Of a DNA stretch of 64,000 bases, positions 23,086-36,083 are shown one piece after another. The notes below the pieces were generated by a model. It was not told the origin of the DNA. It did no database searches and was given only the letters and a program-made list of their open reading frames with translations. Each line of letters begins with the position of its first letter. Positions within the stretch are counted from its first letter, which is position 1. A program made the translations under genes and the position numbers. The stretch spans positions 16,196,133 to 16,260,132 of the forward strand of contig OY743187.1 of the NCBI GenBank assembly GCA_963555705.1, given 5' to 3'. The stretch is from Ligustrum vulgare. Its lineage: Eukaryota > Streptophyta > Magnoliopsida > Lamiales > Oleaceae.

Positions 23086-24746
23086 CATCAGCATCACAAA
23101 TGGATGAATAAATCGAATTGCAAACCTGTGAGAGAATATTCAAGTACGCCACTTAAGGAAATGAAAACTCACACTTCATAAGGTATCAAGAAACAACTGC
23201 TGCTAATTTCTATCTATACTACTTTTGGAATAGCATGATATTTCCTTCTCTTTGGACCTCAATCCTCGTTATTGATAAAGAGTCTTGCATATTTCCTACA
23301 GCTAAACTAGCTACCTCATTTTACAAGGTTACAGGGCAGTGATAAGTCTGAAACAAAGATTATTGTTTAGAGATAAGCTCCCCTAACCTCTAGTTTCCAG
23401 CATTCTTGTTTTGGATATTCAAAAGTAAAATCAATTACTGGATTTTGATAATCGTGTGTAATCAGAACAGTGTCTAAATGAAACAAAGAACTCTAAAAGC
23501 TAGTTAGGAAGATGACAAAGGGACGAAAAAATGGTAAATTGATTTTCTGCACCTAATCATTTCATAATGAACTAGAATACGGGATGCTACAAATCTTTGT
23601 TTTGTTTGCAACTTGCCATGTGCTACTAGTAGAGAGGAAAATTGGTGGTGTCTGCACTTGTGCATATGCTCAGTAGTGGTGTTGAGAGGTTTAAGGACCT
23701 AAATGAAATGCATTTGCACTTTGTCCAGAAAACTAATATATTAGCATCTTCAAATCAATCTTTTTCAATTCTAAAGAATCTATTCCATCCTATAAGCATC
23801 ATATGTACAGACCTTTAAGGTAAGATGAATATAAAAGGATCCACTAAAATATCATATATGCTTGCACAGTAGAATTGCATACCGATAATTACGGATTTTT
23901 TTATAAAGCTTGTTTACTTTATTAAAATTTGTCAGTCTCAACAGCCAAAGGCGCAAAGTATAATGTCTTCATATACTGCTGCAAAAATAGTTTACATCAA
24001 CATAGGCTACAAAACTGAGAGATCTTCACTGAACAACCATTCTCAAGTGTGTGAATCTTTGTATGGTTTCTATTTAGTTTTTGGTAAGTTATATTCCCAC
24101 GGCAACAAACTTCAAAATGGAATAGAGTTTACTAGAATCCATTTACAAGTACTTCCAGCAAAGCCAGTTCCTTGAGCTCCCTTTTCATTTGTAATCAAAG
24201 GTACCATAGCTAGCAGACAGACCTCTAGAATCAACAACAGTAATTAGCATTACCTACCAAAATGGCTTTTCTAATAGCAGAAAAATTTTGGAAGATGCTT
24301 CCAGGGTTATGTTTTCAATTGGGATCTTATTCAAAAAGAAAGATATCAAATATATGGAGTTTTATTTGTATAATATGAGAAAGATCTGATCCGCAAAGAC
24401 CATTATTGAGAATTATTTGATTATTTGATTTGTCTTTTTCGAGGAAGAGGTGAACTGTGCGGAATAACTTGCTGGGAAAAGCATTTTCCCCAAGCCAAGT
24501 CTAATCTATCAACACTGAACCAATACTACATTATTCGAAAAGAGGTTATACATAGTTCAAGTTGCACGTAGAAAATTCACTTTAGACCAGTCAACAACAG
24601 GAACAAAATAAAGTATAGCTAGTCTTGCAATAAACAAAACATAGGATACAACTAACTTGTAAAACTAAACTCTGAAACTCGTCCTTATCTGCTTACGAGT
24701 TATGTAGACAATTTAACATCTAGAACCAGTTCTGGTGCTATTTGTA
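23086..24746. other. Intergenic DNA downstream of the ALS gene
   Basis: No coding sequence or clear repeat seen. The part nearest 24746 should hold the 3' UTR of the minus-strand ALS gene. I could not fix a polyadenylation site. Confidence 0.5.
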
Positions 24747-26726
24747 TCAGTACTTATTTCTTCCATCACCCTCGGTGATCACATCTTTAAAGGCTCCCCC
24801 ACTTGGGATCATAGGCAAAACATGTTCTTGATGCGGTACAATCACATCCAATAAATATGGCCCGGGTGTATCTAACATCTTCTGAATTGCAGACCTGAGA
24901 TCATCCTTCTTTGCCACGCGTGCTGCAGGTATATCACAAGCTTCTGCAAATTTCAACATATCTGGGAAAATCTCTGACTCTTTGGAAGGGTTTCCAAGAT
25001 AAGTATGAGCCCTGTTAGCCTTGTAGAAGCGGTCTTCCCACTGAACCACCATGCCTAAATGCTGATTATTTAACAACATAATTTTAACAGGAAGATTTTC
25101 CACCCTGACCGTAGCAAGCTCTTGCACATTCATGATGAAACTCCCATCGCCATCAATATCCACCACGACACAATCAGGTCGTGCAACAGCAGCTCCAATT
25201 GCTGCAGGAAGTCCAAAACCCATAGCCCCCAAACCACCCGATGTCAACCACTGCCTAGGCCTATTGTACTTGTAATATTGAGCAGACCACATTTGATGCT
25301 GCCCAACACCGGTACTAATAATTGCATTCCCACTAGTCAGCTCATCAAGAAGCTGAATTGCATACTGAGGAGGAATGGCATCTTCAAATGTCTTGTAACT
25401 CAAAGGATACTTTATTTTCTGATCCTTTAGCTCCTGTCTCCAGGCAGAAAAACTAAGCTTAACCTTTTCTTCTCTCCCTTTCTCCTCCAGTATCGAATTC
25501 AAGCCCTGCAAAGCCAATTTAAGATCTCCACAAATGGACACGTGAGGTTGCTTGTTCTTTCCAATCTCAGCAGAATCAATATCAATGTGCACAATCTTAG
25601 CTCGGCTAGCAAAAGCCTCTAACTTCCCAGTCACACGATCATCAAACCGAACACCAAAAGCAAGCAACAAATCACTCTTGTCCACCGCATAATTAGCATA
25701 AACAGTTCCATGCATTCCAAGCATTTGCAAGGAAAGCTCCTCATCCGAGCAAGGATAAGAACCAAGACCCATCAAAGTACTGGCAACAGGAATCCCTGTT
25801 AGATCGACAAACCGCCTCAACTCCTCACTTGAATTCAAACACCCACCACCTACGTAAAGGACTGGCTTTTTTGACTCAGATATTAACCTCACTATTTGCT
25901 CTAAAAGCATCTCACTCGGGGGCCGTGGCAACCTAGACACGTAACCAGCTAATTTCATTGGTTGGTCCCAATTAGGAACCACCATTTGCTGTTGTATATC
26001 CTTTGGAACGTCAATCAAAACTGGTCCAGGTCTCCCCGATTTAGCAATATAAAATGCTTCTTTCACAATTCTAGGAATGTCCTCCACGTCTAAAACAAGA
26101 TAATTATGCTTGGTAATGGAACGTGTCACCTCAACAATAGGCGTTTCCTGGAAGGCATCAGTGCCAATCATCCTCCGGGGAACCTGACCGGTGATGGCCA
26201 CGAGTGGGACACTATCAAGCATAGCATCGGCCAATCCAGAAACCAAATTCGTAGCTCCGGGACCGGACGTAGCAATACAGACCCCAGGGACGCCAGACGC
26301 CCGAGCATAGCCTTCAGCAGCAAAAACTCCACCCTGTTCGTGGCGGGGGAGGACGTTTCTGATAATTTTAGACCGCGTCAGTGCCTGGTGAATCTCCATG
26401 GACGCACCACCAGGGTACGCAAAAACGTCAGTCACGCCCTCCCGCTCAAGGGCCTCAACAAGGACATCGCATCCTTTTCGAGGTTCACCAGGAGCATATC
26501 GGGAAATGTAGGTCTCTTGGGAAGCTTCCTTTCGTACGGGTGAAGCAACATTGGTAATTTGCAGACGGCGTTTATGAGAGAGGCGGGGATTCATGCCATT
26601 TGGTACTTGGGAATGGAACTGGAGGGCAGATCTTGAAAGGAATTGTGACGATTTGGAGGAGGATGAGGAAGCAAAATGGTGTTTGGAAATAGGGGAGGAA
26701 GCGGACGACGGGACGGCGGCCGCCAT
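24747..26726 (-). CDS. ALS: Acetolactate synthase catalytic subunit, chloroplast (AHAS)
   Basis: The 659-residue intronless frame is full length for plant ALS. It catalyses the first shared step of branched-chain amino acid synthesis: 2-acetolactate from two pyruvates, or acetohydroxybutyrate from pyruvate and 2-oxobutyrate, using thiamine diphosphate, FAD and Mg. The Ser-rich residues 1-70 look like a plastid transit peptide. The ThDP glutamate is E130 (RHEQGG), and the ThDP/Mg motif runs from GDGS (526-529) to NN (553-554). Sites where plant ALS substitutions confer herbicide resistance all carry the sensitive residue: A108, P183, A191, D363, R364, W563, S642 and G643 (Arabidopsis 122, 197, 205, 376, 377, 574, 653, 654). 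No damage seen. Confidence 0.97.
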   Translation of the reverse strand: MAAAVPSSASSPISKHHFASSSSSKSSQFLSRSALQFHSQVPNGMNPRLSHKRRLQITNVASPVRKEASQETYISRYAPGEPRKGCDVLVEALEREGVTDVFAYPGGASMEIHQALTRSKIIRNVLPRHEQGGVFAAEGYARASGVPGVCIATSGPGATNLVSGLADAMLDSVPLVAITGQVPRRMIGTDAFQETPIVEVTRSITKHNYLVLDVEDIPRIVKEAFYIAKSGRPGPVLIDVPKDIQQQMVVPNWDQPMKLAGYVSRLPRPPSEMLLEQIVRLISESKKPVLYVGGGCLNSSEELRRFVDLTGIPVASTLMGLGSYPCSDEELSLQMLGMHGTVYANYAVDKSDLLLAFGVRFDDRVTGKLEAFASRAKIVHIDIDSAEIGKNKQPHVSICGDLKLALQGLNSILEEKGREEKVKLSFSAWRQELKDQKIKYPLSYKTFEDAIPPQYAIQLLDELTSGNAIISTGVGQHQMWSAQYYKYNRPRQWLTSGGLGAMGFGLPAAIGAAVARPDCVVVDIDGDGSFIMNVQELATVRVENLPVKIMLLNNQHLGMVVQWEDRFYKANRAHTYLGNPSKESEIFPDMLKFAEACDIPAARVAKKDDLRSAIQKMLDTPGPYLLDVIVPHQEHVLPMIPSGGAFKDVITEGDGRNKY

Positions 26727-27490
26727 CTTTGACGGTGGAGAGAGAAAACGAAGGTTGTGTGTCGCTGGATTTTTGTTTAGGGTTGTGGAGTGGGGGAAAT
26801 CTTTGAGGACGACAAATCTTCAGACTTCAAGCATATCTAGAGAAAAGTTTTGTTGGAGGTTATCCAATTTATGGATTTATTTCATATTGGTCATTAAACT
26901 TTAATTTATTTTAATATGATAATCTAACTTATATTTATTTTTTCATCAAAAAAAAAAAGAAAAACTTATATTTATTTTTTAATTTTGCCAACTTATATAA
27001 TTTCATTTCATTTCAATTTTATCATCGGAAGTTCATAATTTGGTTGATGGAATTCATGATGATGCCAAGAAACTTTGGACTTGATAAGTTCAATCAAAGT
27101 TGAAGTCTTATTTGACAAGTTTTGTTCAAAATTATTTTTTCTCATGTTCATTTTCGATCACACATTTACACAATATTTGGAAATCATTTTTTGAGCAATG
27201 AAATTCATATAAAGGTGGTTAAATGCAAAAAAAAAATTGTATATTATTTTTGATTTTTATGTCTTTATCTCAGTAAAAAGATCAAATGCCAAATCATTTT
27301 ACTTTTCTCAAATTAGAAAATATGTTGTTGAAAAGTTATTTTAAGAAAATATTTGTAATTAAAAAGTGATTTTAAAAAAATTTGTTGTTTATAAATAATT
27401 GTCAAACACATGCTAATATATTTTACACATAAACCTAAAACATTTTCATATTTTTAGTCATACATTTTTTAAAAAATTAACTATTTCACT
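26727..27490. other. Upstream region of ALS
   Basis: The 5' UTR and promoter of the minus-strand ALS gene should lie here, but I see no decisive TATA box. From about 26930 it becomes AT-rich, with MITE-like pieces near 27290-27420. Confidence 0.5.
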
Positions 27491-27493
27491 TTA

Positions 27494-27648
27494 GGGTGTG
27501 TTCGGCTAACACATTAAAATGGCAATGATTATCCAAATTAATTTAAACAATTTCTCAAATCAATTTTTAATCATACATCTTATTTAGAAAATTCAAATAA
27601 ATAAACATTATAATTCCAATTCCCTTGAAATTGCAGCGGAACACAGCC
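27494..27648. mobile_element. Tourist-like MITE
   Basis: The ends GGGTGTGTTCGGC and GCGGAACACAGCC are inverted repeats. It lies next to TTA on the left and TAA on the right. It is about 155 bp and non-coding. Confidence 0.65.
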
Positions 27649-27687
27649 TAAAATAGTTTTAAAATAGGGGCTAAATGTAGTTTTATC

Positions 27688-28795
27688 TATGGGTGTAAAC
27701 AGTTTGATTTTGGCGGTTTTTGATAATTTTTCAAATCAAATCGTTTAAAGCGATTTGACTTTTTTCCAACCCAACCCAAACCATTTCATTTCCTAAATCA
27801 AACCAAATCAAACCATTTTTTGCGGTTTGGTGCGGTTTTAAACCGCGGTTTGCAAACGAAACTAAATTAATATATGTACATTGAGTTAAAATAACTATTG
27901 AAATAGAATTTTAAATGAAGACATCAAAATTAATTGCAAATAACCCAAAGAAATTATGAATATATGTTATAAGACTAACAAAATTAAAACATATAGGTAA
28001 ACAACTTCTAATATAGATACAAAGGCAAAGGCACAAACACAAGCAAATGATCACAATAATATCAAAAAAAACATAATAGATAACACAAAAACACAAACTA
28101 GTGATCACAACATTACAAAATAGATTTATTGATTCCAAAATAGATACAAAATAAGCAACTTCCAATACAATTCTAAAATGTTTTGCCTAATGGTAACTTC
28201 CTTTGACATTGTAAAATGCTAAAGCGCTTCAATCTTTGATAACCATGTTTCACTACATTTTAATTTTAAATACAAAAAAAAAATAAAAAAAATAAAAAAA
28301 AATTATATTACAGTTAACTAGCAACAAAAGAGAATCACCCTTATGGCTCGGGACTTGAATGAAGCTTATGATTCTTTTTTGCAGTCTCCAATTATCATCA
28401 ACCTAATGAGCAATCAAACACAAGTAACTAAGATTTTGTATTGATGTCCAACAGTCAGTAGTCAAAGACACTCTATGTTTACTCAAATAATCCCTTAGTT
28501 TTTTCTTCTCTTCAAGAAAAAGTTAATATATATCTTTAGCAACTATCACTCTTGAAGGAAATACAAATGTTGGAAAAAATATCTTGTAAAAAAATTAAAT
28601 TTTAATTGTATTTGTTTGGCGGAATGGCGGTTTGAAACGAGTTTTGAAAAATGAAACCTAAACCAAACATTTAAAAGCGGTTCGGTTTGGGTCAAACTCG
28701 AAACGTTGACGGGTCCGCGTGGATCCGAACCAACGGTTTCGAAATTACGATTTCATTTCGATTTGACGATTTGGTGGTTTCGTTGTACAGCCCTA
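27688..28795. mobile_element. Non-autonomous hAT-type element, 1.1 kb
   Basis: The ends TATGGGTGTAAACA and TTGTACAGCCCTA are imperfect inverted repeats. They are flanked by gttttatc (27680-27687) and attttatc (28796-28803), an 8-bp duplication with one change. The subterminal regions are rich in GCGGTTT/AAACCGC motifs. The AT-rich core has no transposase frame. Confidence 0.8.
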
Positions 28796-28803
28796 ATTTT
28801 ATC

Positions 28804-29560
28804 TTCCGAAGTTGTTTTGTCAAAAGTATTGGTTAAATGGTTCATTGGTCAAGTTACAAATTCCGCAAATTTTTGTTTAATGTATATTTTTCAACAAAAA
28901 TCATATGTTAGAAGGACGTGCGAAACAAGCTTTAAATTTTTTGCAAATAAATAAATAAAACATATTTAAATATTTTCAAAATTATTCTTGGTCAATTAAG
29001 CTTATGTTGCAACTTTTTTATTTATTAATAAATAAAGGGTAAAATATGTCATTAAAAAATGGATTTGAAAATTGTGTAATAGAATATTAATTTGTAGATG
29101 TGTATTGTTTATGATCTTGACCTTGTTCAAGTTTATAAACAAATTTACAGAGGCTAAGGTTTGAGACATCTTTGTTATAACTTAGGCTATGTTTGGTTGG
29201 TTATGGTGTCAAATTAAATTTTGTGTTGGATTTATTTGTATTTTTTAGGTAAGATGTAAGGTTAAAAATTGGTATAAAAAATTGTATAAATTAAATTTGT
29301 TGTCTTTTTTGTCTTTTAGTCAATTAATTTGTCAAATTAAATCAAACCGAACGGAGCCTTAAAGATTTGAGATGTATTTGTTATGATTTAAAGATTTAGA
29401 ACTATATTATATTTTTTGAAATGTTTGGACTTCTGCTGATATTAATATTAAATTTATGTGGTGTAGAATGGACCCGCGGTGAAGAGTTGATTGCAAGTTG
29501 ATCTGGCGGCTGCTTAGGAGGAGCATTGGACTTGGACCATTATTGTCGGACTTTCTAGAT
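28804..29560. other. Non-coding AT-rich DNA
   Basis: No gene seen apart from the MITE at 29185-29358. Confidence 0.6.
29185..29358. mobile_element. Tourist-like MITE with TTA duplication
   Basis: The ends GGCTATGTTTGG and CCGAACGGAGCC are inverted. TTA occurs on both sides (29182-29184, 29359-29361). Size, end type and 3-bp TTA duplication point to the PIF/Harbinger (Tourist) group. Confidence 0.75.
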
Positions 29561-29563
29561 TTG

Positions 29564-29996
29564 GGGTGTGTTCGGCAATGATTTAAGCACCGTTCGACAA
29601 CCTATTAATTTGAAATTATTATTTTGATTTAATTTATATAATTTTTCATACAATTTTTTAATCATTCACATTTTCTCTTTTCAATTTTTAACCCCACATC
29701 TTACCTCGAAAACATAAATAAATCAACAAATTATTTAAATTATTTGATTTGACAACAAACATTCCATTTATTTTCAAAAAAAAAAGATACTGAACAGTGC
29801 CTTAATTTGTAATAATTATTTTAATTTAATTTACACAATTTTTCATACAACTTTTTAACCATTCACATTTTCTCTCTCCAATTTTAACCACACATCTTAC
29901 CTCGAAAACACAAATAAATCAACAAATAATTTAAATTCTTTGATTTGACAACAAACATTCCATTTATTTTACAAATAAAAGATTTTGAACACACCC
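29564..29996. mobile_element. Tourist-like MITE, outer copy
   Basis: The ends GGGTGTGTTC and GAACACACCC are exact inverted repeats, with TTG on each side. It is interrupted by a second MITE of the same family (29586-29801). Confidence 0.75.
29586..29801. mobile_element. Tourist-like MITE, inner copy nested in a related MITE
   Basis: The ends AGCACCGTTC and GAACAGTGCC are inverted with two mismatches. TTA flanks both sides (29583-29585, 29802-29804). Its interior is nearly the same as the outer copy's. Confidence 0.75.
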
Positions 29997-31113
29997 TTGA
30001 TTTGCCTATATATATATATATATATATATAAATTAAGTTTCTAATAAATTTTAATAAAAGTTAACGAAATGTGTTATAAAAAAGTTGTGAATCTTATGAA
30101 ATATTTAAAATTGTTATTACTAAAACATGATCTTTGTATCCATCTATTTATCATCCATGTTAACTTTATTTTAATTATCTTTCAATATACACAATGCATA
30201 CAAACAAAGTCAATATTAAATTTCAAGTCGAATTCCACCAATCAATCGGGCTCTAGTGCCCGTGAATGGCGTCCTTCTCCTTCACAAGCATATGAGTTGA
30301 GCCCCACCATGTGTCTGTGCCCCAAAAATCTTTGCCCCCAGTTCATGTGCTTGCGAAGGGCACCACTATGATGTCGTCTTTCACGGACAGCAGAGCTACT
30401 TTGTTCCACTAATTTTTTGACCTAAAATAAATGATTTTCATGGGAATGGATAAAATAAAAATTTGTTGTTTTCAAGATAAAATATGTGATTAAAAAGTAT
30501 TTTGAAAAAATGTATTGTTTATAAACAAGTTACCAAACAAAAACGTGCAAATTTGATTGGAAAGAATGTTTAGTAAAAAGAATTTATGGTCGTTAGCCTA
30601 TGAAGTTGGAGTTCTTAGGATCCGTTTGACATATTTTTTGTTTTACTTTTTAAAAGAGTTTTTTGAGAAAGTTATTTTACCTTTTATGGGAAATTACTTT
30701 TTGAAAAATCTTATTACTCTGAAAGTTCTTTTAGAGAAAGTTTCATTGGACTAACTTCCTCTAAAAGTTCTTCTCACTAGGAGAAATATGTTCCTAAAAT
30801 TAGTCAAAGGAGTTTAAAAGTAATTTTTGGATCTCAAAAACATTTTTTAACTTTTCAAGACCATTTTAAATGGGCCCATAGTCTTTTTCACACGAATAAT
30901 TCTAGTCACTCAGGTACTTATATTCAATTATCTAAATAAGTTGAGACATGAAGTTTTAGTTTTGAAGATTTGGAGAGACAAAACTACTGAAAATGATATA
31001 GTGCTCACAGTGAACAATTTTTATGGTACTTATTGTATATAGTCAAGTGTCCGACTAGTGAAACAATATTTAAAATGTCGAACACTTGGCAACTATATAC
31101 TTGTCAGGATAAC
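29997..31113. other. Non-coding AT-rich DNA
   Basis: A (TA)n run at about 30008-30030. The stretch 30425-30545 resembles the Tourist-like core. No gene seen. Confidence 0.55.
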
Positions 31114-31365
31114 TGTTGAAATGACCGTCTTCTAACTATTCCTATCTGAAGACACTAGGTCGTTCACACAATGTGGTCTCCAGGTCGTTAGTGTGTGAAA
31201 CATCGCATCTGGGTCTCAGAGCGACTTGTCCTTCAATGGCCTAGGTGTCATGCCATACATAATTGGACCTGAATGTTAGATCGTTCGAGTCTTGATGATC
31301 TGAAAATGACATCTTTTAGTTTCTATGTTAGATCATATGTTACGTCATCAGGTCATATATCAACA
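31114..31365 (-). repeat. Probable 3' LTR of Tat element 2
   Basis: On the plus strand it reads TGTTGAAATGACC...GGTCATATATCAACA, with inverted ends. It is followed by ATTGCCCCTAGAAG, whose complement is a purine-rich tract. At 252 bp it is short for this lineage. The partner LTR was not found. Confidence 0.5.
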
Positions 31366-31592
31366 ATTGCCCCTAGAAGCGTCCTAGATTTAGTTTCACT
31401 TTTCTTTTGGTTAGACTCAAATGGCATAGAATTTGGAAGTTGATAAGGATGATGCTACGTGTCAATTCGTCATATGACACGGGACAGTAAGTATCTAAGG
31501 TGTGCATTGCCATTTATCATTTCATTCATTTCAATCTTGCGTCTTGACATTGTCTCTTCAAATTTCGTACATTCATTTAATTTTTGTTATCT

Positions 31593-31600
31593 ATATAAGG
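31593..31600 (+). promoter_or_regulatory. TATA box of antisense accessory gene 2
   Basis: TATATAAG lies about 170 bp upstream of the ATG at 31766. The place matches the antisense promoter inferred in element 1. Confidence 0.45.
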
Positions 31601-31765
31601 ATGCCTTCACTCCACTTTTTTGGTTTTGCTTTGCAAAATCTCCCAGAGAATTTCACATGTTGTATGATCCAATATCCAATCTCTACAAATTTCAGTTACC
31701 TTTCGGACATTCTGAACCCCAGCCTATCTATATTTAGGTATTCCACTTTCTACTTTAGTTCAAAT

Positions 31766-31887
31766 ATGAGTGGTTCTGATAATGAGGCTACTAAGGTAGA
31801 TTAGTAGGAAGTTGCAACGAAGAGTCTGAGTAAACACTAAATATTAGTTTAGATGAGTCTATTCACCTTGAATCTAGGGATCACTGT
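31766..31887 (+). pseudogene. Antisense accessory gene 2, 5' piece
   Basis: It starts MSGSDNEATKVD and then meets two consecutive TAG codons (31802-31807). Further on, SIHLESRDHC is readable in another frame. The piece ends at the target site of the inserted element and continues at 41953. Confidence 0.5.
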
Positions 31888-34800
31888 TATAGCGACCCAG
31901 AATTTTTATGCAATAAATAATTATTTTAATATTTAGAAAATTGAGTCGCTATTGTTTTGAAATTAATGCCGCGACGGATTCGTCTAGCCAAGTCAAGAAA
32001 TATCGAATTTGTTCGATTTTAAATTAAAATCCGAATTTCTAAAATTATGTTATTATAATTATTTATTCAAAGTATTATTTTCAAAATCATTTTGAATTCC
32101 AAATTTATTAAAATATCTCAATTTTCCTTATTCAAATTATTTCAAGTCCAAATACGTAATTCAATTTTATCTCAAAATTTATTTATTCTCAAATTATTTT
32201 CAGTCCAAAGTATATCTGTTTTAAATACATTTCTTAATCAAAATTAGTCTAATTTTCAATGGATTACTTCCCACGTTTTTCATCTTTATTACATTATTAA
32301 GCACCTACTCTACTCATATTCCCCATGTCCCCATTAATCATTTTATTTTCTTTCTTTTTCCTTTTGAGCACGCTACTCACCATCATCATCACCAGTTCAC
32401 AGCCCAAATAACCTTCCATGTGCAAAACACCTTTACAGCTCCAATAGCACCACCAACGGACCGATGCAACCACTGTACTTATCCACCCCTTCATCAATAT
32501 ATCATTACCTCCTGCAGCACCTCAATCACAAAAACCAACTCATGGCCAATTTAACAACAAAGTTCACAATCTGCTTCAATCACCAATTTGCTGCCAAAAC
32601 CTCCCTCATTCCAGCAAGCATCCAAAACTCGACCAACGAACCAGCGCCGGCAACCAGCCACCAAATCAGTCATTGCCTTAACCATGTTCAACCAAGTAGC
32701 CACCTGCACCAAGCTCCATCTCCATCCCAGACGAGTGCAACCACAGTCCACCCACACTGCCTCACCGTCCATCACTCTGCCACCACCTACTGCAACTGAC
32801 CAGCCATCATTTTCAGGCCACCAATCAACCACGAAACCAACCAATTCAATAAGTCATCACTACCTGAAACAACTCAACCGCCTGCAGCACCCCCAAAATC
32901 ACGGCAAACCCACCTCCAAATCCTTAGCAAATCAAACCCATAAACCAAAAATAAGACCTAAACCCAATAATAGACGAACCCCGGCACTTACCTCAACCTT
33001 AAGCCCTTCGCTGCCAGATTTAATACCGGAGATTAATCGCGATTCAAGCCTAGTTTAGCCTCGGTTTTTATCCCCATCTCACACCAAACTCTTTCAAAAC
33101 CGGAACCCCTTCTTTGCCGCACCTTACGCCGGTGTCTCGCCGGCGTTTCTTCAGTAGAACCACTGCCCAGCTTTCGTCGGCCGGTTGAGAGAAACGGGTA
33201 GAGAGAGAGAGAGTATGGATTTTGAGAGAGAGAGAAGAGTAAAGTTTTAATATTATATTTTTTTAATTTTCAAAATTTGCAGATTGGTTCCCCAAGTTTT
33301 TAAAGGTTTTTCAAATCAGTCCTTAACTTTTAAAGTTATCCATTTCAGTCCCAAAGTTTTAAATGATTTTAATCAGCCCTTTCATTTTAAAAATCTGATC
33401 AATTCAGTCCTTACTGATTTACTTTATTTGATTTTAAATCCCAACTTTTCAAAATATCTATTTTAGTCCCTGAACTTTCAGAAGTATTCATTTTAATCCC
33501 TCAACTTTCAAAACATCAATTTTAGTCCTCAAATTATAATTTATCATTTTGAACTATATATTCGATAGACTAAAGTGACTTATTGGCTAAGACGAAGCGT
33601 ACGGAGAATTTAAAGAAATTGAAGTCATTCCCGCTCAACTTTGCACTCGTCGGATTTGAGGTAGACTCTCACTTATTAATTGATTTAAATTATGATTTCA
33701 TATAAATGTCATGTGACTTGTGAAGAGTTATTTTTATGAAAGGAAATGAAAATGTATTTTCATGGAAAGAACAATGCGTAGACTCGCACTTATTAATTGA
33801 TTTAAATTATGATTTCATATGAATGTCATGTGACTTGTGAAAGTCAATTTTTAAGAAAAGCAAGTATGTTTTTATGAAAGGTAAATATACCTTATGTTGT
33901 TATGAAAAGTAAGTATGTTTTTATGAAAAGAAAATATACTTTATGTTTTTACGAAAAGTAAGTATACCCTATGCTTCACGAAAATGTTTTTTTGGATCAT
34001 TGCTATGAAATCAATCTACCAAGATTGTTTTGGGTCCCATATGATAAGTTATGATATGTTAAGGGGACCGGAGTTTTAGTAGCGCTACACATAAGAATTC
34101 TTGCCACGAAGTTCGGTAACATTCTTGTGTCTCCTATGTTTATGAGGATTTGCCACGAAGTTCGGTAAAATTCCTGTGTTTCCATATGTTTATGAGGATT
34201 TACCACCTAAGTTCGGTAAAATTCCTGTCGCATATGTTTATGAGGATTTCGATCCTATCTTATGTTATGATGCAATTGATCCCTATGAATTTCAAAAATT
34301 ATGCTTGGTATACTTACTACATAAGAATTCTTGCCACCTAAGTTCGGTAAAATTCTAGGATTTCGATCTTATCCTATGTTATGATGAAAACTTACTGTTA
34401 TTATGATTTTACTGCATAAAGAATTCTTGCCACCTAAGTTCGGTAAAGTTCTTGTGTCTCTTTATGTTTATGAGGATTTTAAATCCTATCTTATGTTATG
34501 CTTTCAAAAGAAATTATGCTTGGCATAATTAAAATGTTTTTATAAGTATATGATTTTCAAAGAGCTGTTTTCAAAGAGCTATTTTCAAAGAGCCTATGAT
34601 TTTCACAATATGTCTCGTGCTGTAATGCACAATATGAATTTTATCAAGAGCAGTTTTATAAAGAAGCTCTATCAATGCCCGTTTTATAAAGAGCCGGGAT
34701 TTATGTGTTTAATCATCTTATAAATTAAATTAATTTGCGATGAGTCTACTGAGTATTTCCCCCATGAAATACTCACCCTACTTTTTAACAGTTTTGCAGA

Positions 34801-35140
34801 TTTCGGAGACGGTGGCGAGCGATGAATGATGGTGGCAATAATTGTTAAAAGGTTGAAAGTTTGACGTTAATGATTTCCGTATTTTTTTCCAAACAATCGA
34901 ATAATTTAGAGAAGTTCATTTATTTGAGAAATTATGACATTGTCAATTTCTTTACAAAATTAATGGTTAGATTTACTATTTCAAATGGTTTCATAAATGT
35001 TTTCAATTTTATCGGCCATTACAGTTTATTTAATGTTGCCAAAAATGAATTTCAACTATTTCTTCCGCAAAAATATTATTCGAAAAATTTAGACAGAAAA
35101 TGACGTAGTGAATCGGGTATACGGAACTCGGGGCGCTACA
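31888..35140 (+). repeat. 5' LTR, 3,253 bp
   Basis: It begins TATAGCGACCC and ends GGGGCGCTACA. The inverted ends would match TGTAGCG, but both LTRs start TA, giving a TA..CA terminus. It holds AT-rich sequence, a C-rich stretch (32450-33060), 'CAGTCCTTAACTTT'-type repeats (33290-33530), and about five copies of CACCTAAGTTCGGTAAAATT (34100-34450). Confidence 0.95.
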
Positions 35141-35143
35141 AGT

Positions 35144-35155
35144 TGGTATCAGAGC
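35144..35155 (+). promoter_or_regulatory. Primer-binding site, initiator Met tRNA
   Basis: TGGTATCAGAGC is the standard complement of the 3' end of plant tRNA-iMet. It lies 3 bp after the 5' LTR. Confidence 0.95.
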
Positions 35156-36083
35156 TAGTCTGCGTTTCTGTAGACTGGAAAAATTTTCAAAAAGAATTTT
35201 AAGAAATATTTTCCATTATAAGATTTTTATTGATGAAGATTGCCACTGCCATCATTCGTTCCACCAACTCCGAGGTAAAGAAGTTTATGATATTTAAAGT
35301 TATTTCAGTATTTCGAATACTCATTTTATTGATTTATGAGAAAGAATGAAGAGTATTTCGGATACTTATGATTTATGAGAAATAAGAATGTATTTCTTCG
35401 AAAATAATGATGTTGTTATGCTTTGTCATAACTTATATGCTTTAATGTATGATTATGAGAAAATTTTTAAGAAAGAAAACGAGTGTTGAGCATAATGGGA
35501 ATAATATGATTTAAGAATGATTTTTAAATAATTTTTGTCCTCGAGTTAGAAATGATGAACCCTAGATGGACTTTGCATAATTGATTTTAGACATGGCATA
35601 TATTTATAAGTATGAGTAATCTTTTGAGCCAATTAAGGTATGGAAGGAAATGATATTGTGATATTGAAAAAAAATATGATTTGAAATTGTTATGTTGAGG
35701 AATTATGAATGGAATTATGAGATATTTTTGATGATATTGAAGTGTTGGAATCGTTTTCAATATTTTAGATCGTTGTGATCAAATGTGGAGTTATTTGTTA
35801 TTGTGAGTTATGAAGTATGCTTATGTTTTGGGATAAGTCCAAATTACAAGGGAGACTCTGTTCAGAATTTTATCAATTGAAATTAAGAGCATGATATGAT
35901 AAGCATCTACTAAAGAATTAAGGTTAGACATGCAAGTTCATTTACATCACAAACGAGATTTAGTAGATGATAACAGAAATTTTATTATTTTCTCATAAGG
36001 AGAACACACAAGAGTCACACTGGAAAGGAAATTCATGAAACACACAAAAGCAAACGAGAGAAGCATGGGATAATCCTCAAAAT
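35156..36083. other. Leader region of the non-autonomous element
   Basis: AT-rich and non-coding. The start resembles the untranslated leader of Gypsy elements, but no gag frame follows. Confidence 0.6.

Noticed and set aside
26593..26904. Plus-strand frame over the ALS start
   Set aside because: Complement of the ALS transit-peptide coding region.
32464..33058. Pro/Thr/Ser-rich frames in the long LTR, repeated at 39276-39870
   Set aside because: They lie in the C-rich part of both LTRs and match no protein family I know; their near identity comes from the LTRs being young.
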